Origin: Chloroflexota bacterium
GTDB lineage: Bacteria; Chloroflexota; Anaerolineae; UBA4142
DNA: 16,082 nt
Direction: 5' to 3'
Assembly (NCBI GenBank): GCA_023381515.1
Contig: JAMCQI010000017.1
Location: forward strand, 1 to 16,082
Part shown: positions 13,500 through 16,082 of the stretch, in pieces
Position numbering within the stretch: the first letter of the stretch is position 1
Layout of the letters: every line of letters begins with the position of its first letter
The notes under the pieces: model-generated
Databases searched by the model: none
Told to the model about the DNA's origin: nothing
What the model saw: the letters and a program-made list of their open reading frames with translations, nothing else
Translations under genes and position numbers: made by a program

Positions 13500-14448
13500 A
13501 ATAGCTGATCCAGTGAGCAAAATCGCTCACCGCGTAGCTCCCCCGAATTCGGATTCGCCGCAACTCGTAGATCGACGCCGTCGCCTGCCGTGTCCCCTGT
13601 ATCTCCGTCACGGCCGCGTCGTACCCACTCGAGCGCAGGATGCCGACCGCGCGCAAGTCGTAGCGACCCGAGGGATAGCAGAACGATCTCACCGGCGTGC
13701 CGATGCGCGTCTCGATGACCGCTTTGGAGCCGGCGATCTCCGATTCCAGCACCGCTTTGGTCCGGTTGCTCAGGTCGATGTGGTCGACCGAATGCGAACC
13801 GATCTCCATTCCTTCGATATCGAGCTCCTCCACCTGATCCCAATTCATATACTCCGGCCGCTGGTCGTCGATGAATTGGGTGATGATGAAGAAGGTCGCA
13901 GTAAATTTGTACTTCCGAAGCACCGGGAGCGCGTTCTGGAAGTTGTCTTCATAGCCGTCGTCGAACGTCAGGGCGATTGGCTTGGGTGGAAGCGGCTTGC
14001 CGTCCTTCAGATAATCCGTCAGATCGGAAATCCGGATCGGATGGTATCCCTGATTATAGAGATACTCCATTTGCGCGGCGAAATTGTCAGGCGTCACGGA
14101 AAGATCGAGACGGTACGCATCCGCGTCCGGCGGCGGAACGGAAATGTAGTGATACATGAGTATCGGAACGTGCGTCACGCGTAGATTAGGGTCGATCGTC
14201 GGGGTGGGAACCTTTGTATTGGTCGGCGTCGGAGTGATCGTGGGTGTCAGAGTCGGAGTGGCCGTATCGGTGGGCGTCGGCGTGAAGGTATTCGTGGGCG
14301 TGGCCGTAGCCGTCGGCGTGGCAGAAGGCGCGATCATGCCGGCGAGCTGCACCGCAACTTGGGAATCCGCGGCGGGACCGATCGCAAAACTGGCGAGGAT
14401 CATGACCACCGCGAAGGGAGCGGCGACCAAGAGGCGCTTGAGGCTCAT
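13480..14448 (-). CDS. Secreted or anchored polysaccharide deacetylase (NodB domain) with Thr/Pro linker
   Basis: A 322-residue protein from ATG 14448. Residues 4-24 are a basic then hydrophobic signal peptide or anchor. Residues 41-84 are a low-complexity Thr/Pro-rich linker (TATPTNT, TPTPTDT units) of the type common in Chloroflexota exoproteins. The NodB catalytic domain follows: TFDDGYED at 161-168 (base D163, metal ligand D164), H219-S-V-D-H223 and CYPSGRYD at 257-264. It should remove N-acetyl or O-acetyl groups from an extracellular polysaccharide or peptidoglycan. The usual late catalytic histidine is not obvious. The promoter places transcription almost at the ATG. The 3' end overlaps folK by 20 bp on the opposite strand. 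Confidence 0.94.
   Translation of the reverse strand: MSLKRLLVAAPFAVVMILASFAIGPAADSQVAVQLAGMIAPSATPTATATPTNTFTPTPTDTATPTLTPTITPTPTNTKVPTPTIDPNLRVTHVPILMYHYISVPPPDADAYRLDLSVTPDNFAAQMEYLYNQGYHPIRISDLTDYLKDGKPLPPKPIALTFDDGYEDNFQNALPVLRKYKFTATFFIITQFIDDQRPEYMNWDQVEELDIEGMEIGSHSVDHIDLSNRTKAVLESEIAGSKAVIETRIGTPVRSFCYPSGRYDLRAVGILRSSGYDAAVTEIQGTRQATASIYELRRIRIRGSYAVSDFAHWISYFMTSGK
14196..14328 (-). repeat. Low-complexity Thr/Pro codon repeat in the deacetylase linker
   Basis: The plus strand reads as repeated GTCGG/GTGGGCGT units; the minus strand encodes residues 41-84 of the deacetylase. Such repeats may expand or contract by recombination. Confidence 0.6.
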
Positions 14449-14457
14449 GACGAGGCT

Positions 14458-14486
14458 AGTATAACACAGCCGGCCCCAAATGCCAA
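14458..14486 (-). promoter_or_regulatory. Strong promoter of the deacetylase gene with extended -10, near-leaderless
   Basis: On the minus strand TTGGCA (14486-14481), a 17-bp spacer and TATACT (14463-14458) preceded by TGT, an extended -10. Predicted +1 is 14451, leaving only 2-3 nt before ATG 14448. There is no room for a Shine-Dalgarno. Confidence 0.72.
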
Positions 14487-14633
14487 GATTGAGCCGCAGG
14501 CATGCGACAAGCTGGAGTTCGCCGAGTTGACCAGTTTCGACGTGCTCGACGGGGGAGATTTGCGCTAGATGTGAAGGGGGTATTTGTTCCTATTGGCGGA
14601 GTCCCGCGCGAACGCGTTGTGTCACCTCGGGCT

Positions 14634-14664
14634 GGCGGCGCTAGACTGATTAAGTCCACCCGCC
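14634..14664 (-). other. Two-part stem-loop downstream of the ABC transporter gene
   Basis: GGCGG (14634-14638) pairs with CCGCC (14660-14664), and inside it GACT (14644-14647) with AGTC (14653-14656). It begins 3 nt past the ABC ATPase stop on the minus strand. No T-run follows, so it may be a 3'-end protecting structure or chance. Confidence 0.3.
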
Positions 14665-14667
14665 GAT

Positions 14668-15552
14668 CTATGTTGGGGTCTTGCCATTTCCGTTCGTTGG
14701 AACGACGATGACGTATGGCACGTCGGCCTTGGTCGGGTGCGCCTCGATCACGACTTCCGCACGAAAAACGTCTCTCACGCGCTCCTTGGACAATACTTGG
14801 CCCGGAGTGCCTTGCGTGATCACACGCCCTTCGTTCAGGAGGACAAGGCGATCGAAGTAAAGCGCGGCGAGATTCAGATCGTGCATCGTCGCAAGCACAG
14901 TCAGCCCACGTTCGCCATTCAGCCGGCGAACCAGGTCCAGCACCTCGACTTGATGATTGATGTCAAGGTGGACGGTGGGCTCGTCGAGAAGGAGGACGGA
15001 CGGGCGGCAGGAGTCCGCCAGATCGACGACCTGCGCGAGCGCCATCGCGATGATGACGCGCTGTCGCTCGCCGCCGGAGAGATCGGCGAAATATCGATCG
15101 GCGAACGCGCGCGCATCGGTCAACTCCAGAGCGTGCTCGACCGCGCGCCGGTCGCGCGTCATTTCGCCAAGGAGGGGCCGGACGTGCGGCGTACGGCCCA
15201 GGGAAACCATCTCGCGGACCGTGAACGCGAACGGAACGTTGAGCTCCTGGGGGACGAGCGCGATGTGACGTGCGACCTCGCGCCGCTCCAGGCGCTCGAT
15301 CCGGCCGCCGTTCCATTCGACGCGGCCTCCGCGCGGTTTGAGCACGCCGCAGAGCACTTTGAGAAGGGTCGTCTTGCCCGATCCATTCGGGCCGATCAGC
15401 GCGACCAGGTCGCCGCGCTGCAACACGAGGTCGACAGCGTGGAGCACCGACTGATCCGAATATGCAAAATCGATCTCGTTCGCGGCGAGCACCGTCTGCG
15501 CTTGCACGGCGGCGCCCGGGAGGGGGAGAACCGCGGCCGGCTGTGCGATCAT
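14668..15552 (-). CDS. ABC transporter ATP-binding protein, FecE/BtuD-type (probable corrinoid or metal-chelate importer)
   Basis: A 294-residue ATPase. Walker A is GPNGSGKTT at 54-62, the Q-loop Q102, the signature LSGGERQ 148-154, Walker B LLLDEP with D180-E181, and the switch H214 in MHDLNLAA. HDLNLAA plus the HLD(I)NHQ D-loop are characteristic of iron-siderophore, haem and vitamin B12 importers. A short extra stretch (VVDLADSCRPS) lies between signature and Walker B. The first 20 residues are an Ala/Pro-rich extension and the last 15 a polar tail. The ATG overlaps the cobU stop by 4 bp (ATGA), so the two are translationally coupled; this favours corrinoid as substrate. The permease and binding-protein genes are not in the window, and probably lie upstream beyond cobU or elsewhere. 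The start at 15552 is the first in-frame ATG after cobU. Confidence 0.9.
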   Translation of the reverse strand: MIAQPAAVLPLPGAAVQAQTVLAANEIDFAYSDQSVLHAVDLVLQRGDLVALIGPNGSGKTTLLKVLCGVLKPRGGRVEWNGGRIERLERREVARHIALVPQELNVPFAFTVREMVSLGRTPHVRPLLGEMTRDRRAVEHALELTDARAFADRYFADLSGGERQRVIIAMALAQVVDLADSCRPSVLLLDEPTVHLDINHQVEVLDLVRRLNGERGLTVLATMHDLNLAALYFDRLVLLNEGRVITQGTPGQVLSKERVRDVFRAEVVIEAHPTKADVPYVIVVPTNGNGKTPT

Positions 15553-16082
15553 GTTTCCTCTCCGGGAAAATGCATACGCTTGAGCTCCATCGGGAGACCC
15601 GCGACGATAAGGTAAACGGCATCGGCGGACTGTGCCAGCCTCTTGTTGACCATTCCCACCAAGTCCCGAAATTCCCGTCCAAGCGGGTTGTCAGGGACGA
15701 TGCTCATCCCCACCTCGTTCGAAACCACGATCAAGTCAGCATCGGCATCCCGATGCCAATCCAACAGCTCTCTCAGCTCGGCAACCATAGACTCCTGGGA
15801 GTCGATTCCATCCGCGAGCAGAACATTCGAAACCCACAGCGTAACGCAATCGAGCAGGACCACTCGCGCAACATGCGCGGAGCGGAGCGCGCGGCCGGGA
15901 GCGCGGGGCGCTGGCAGCGTCGCCCATTCCGGCGGGCGCGATTGGCGATGCTTGTCGATCCGAGCCGTCATTTCGTCGTCCAAGGCCTCGGCCGTAGCGA
16001 GAAAGAGCACGTCGGAACCGCCGGCGCGTTTCGCGAGCGACTGCGCGAAATCGCTCTTTCCGCTGCGCGCTCCACCCAGGAT
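15549..16082 (-). CDS. cobU: Adenosylcobinamide kinase / adenosylcobinamide-phosphate guanylyltransferase (5' partial)
   Basis: 178 residues are visible; the start codon lies a few residues beyond the window edge. The first residues carry the P-loop GGARSGKS, followed by FLATAEALDDEM and RIDKHRQSRPPEW, whose histidine corresponds to the GMP-accepting His of CobU. LLDCVTLWVSN, VSNEVGMSIVPDNPLGREFRDL and AGLPMELK complete the family pattern. The enzyme phosphorylates adenosylcobinamide and then attaches GMP, a late step of cobalamin nucleotide-loop assembly and of cobinamide salvage. Its stop overlaps the ABC ATPase start (ATGA), joining uptake and salvage in one operon. No cobalamin riboswitch is inside the window; any would be upstream, outside it. 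Confidence 0.95.
   Translation of the reverse strand: MLGGARSGKSDFAQSLAKRAGGSDVLFLATAEALDDEMTARIDKHRQSRPPEWATLPAPRAPGRALRSAHVARVVLLDCVTLWVSNVLLADGIDSQESMVAELRELLDWHRDADADLIVVSNEVGMSIVPDNPLGREFRDLVGMVNKRLAQSADAVYLIVAGLPMELKRMHFPGEET

Noticed and set aside
13513..14464. Plus-strand open frames opposite the deacetylase, including a Val/Gly repeat frame
   Set aside because: The Val-Gly repeats are the complement of the Thr-Pro linker codons; the NodB motifs are on the minus strand.
14456..14711. Small open frames in the gap between deacetylase and ABC genes
   Set aside because: No Shine-Dalgarno, no motif, they overlap the deacetylase promoter, and composition looks non-coding.
14737..15615. 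Plus-strand 292-codon open frame opposite the ABC ATPase
   Set aside because: Walker A, signature and Walker B motifs on the minus strand show which strand is coding.
1..16082. CRISPR arrays, insertion sequences, integrase or attachment sites
   Set aside because: No regularly spaced repeats, transposase motifs or tRNA-flanked duplications were seen; the restriction-modification cassette has no obvious boundary repeats.

Overview
The window is a 16 kb piece of a high-G+C bacterial chromosome with compact gene packing. Three things suggest Chloroflexota: a secreted deacetylase with a long Thr/Pro linker of the kind common in that phylum, the wording of the SMC head-proximal region, and a 58-bp palindrome with GTAGGGGCG ends. 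This placement is inference; no rRNA or marker gene fixes it.

Layout. (1) Positions 2-2286, plus strand: the C-terminal half of the chromosome condensation ATPase SMC (its 5' part lies outside the window), then a small membrane-anchored protein of unknown function. (2) 2294-4268, plus: a lower-G+C restriction-modification cassette, an amino-methyltransferase overlapping an HNH endonuclease by 8 nt. The methylase gene carries a run of eight G. (3) 4367-6692, plus: a tight three-gene operon of a UbiA-family prenyltransferase, a helical zinc-ribbon protein and a DapA-superfamily aldolase/lyase. (4) 6833-8894, minus: two membrane proteins, one of them a complex-I/Mrp antiporter-like subunit that has lost the usual proton-channel charges, ending at a plausible intrinsic terminator. 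(5) 8998-10968, minus: a GH133 glycogen debranching enzyme. (6) 10969-11412: a 444-bp divergent intergenic region with a palindromic repeat, promoters and a long leader with a strong hairpin. (7) 11413-13499, plus: a CPA1 Na+/H+ antiporter translationally coupled to folK. (8) 13480-14448, minus: a secreted polysaccharide deacetylase whose 3' end overlaps folK by 20 bp. (9) 14668-16082, minus: cobU (5' part outside the window) overlapping an ABC transporter ATPase, pointing to corrinoid uptake and salvage.

Recurrent theme. The three minus-strand transcription units whose upstream DNA is visible (8894, 10968, 14448) each have a -35/17-bp/-10 promoter whose predicted start falls on, or within 3 nt of, the start codon. 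They appear to make leaderless mRNAs, while other genes (for example the UbiA gene) have a clear Shine-Dalgarno. I see no CRISPR array, tRNA, rRNA, insertion sequence or replication origin. The observations I rate highest are the charge-stripped antiporter-like subunit with its membrane partner, the leaderless promoters, and the G8 tract in the methylase.
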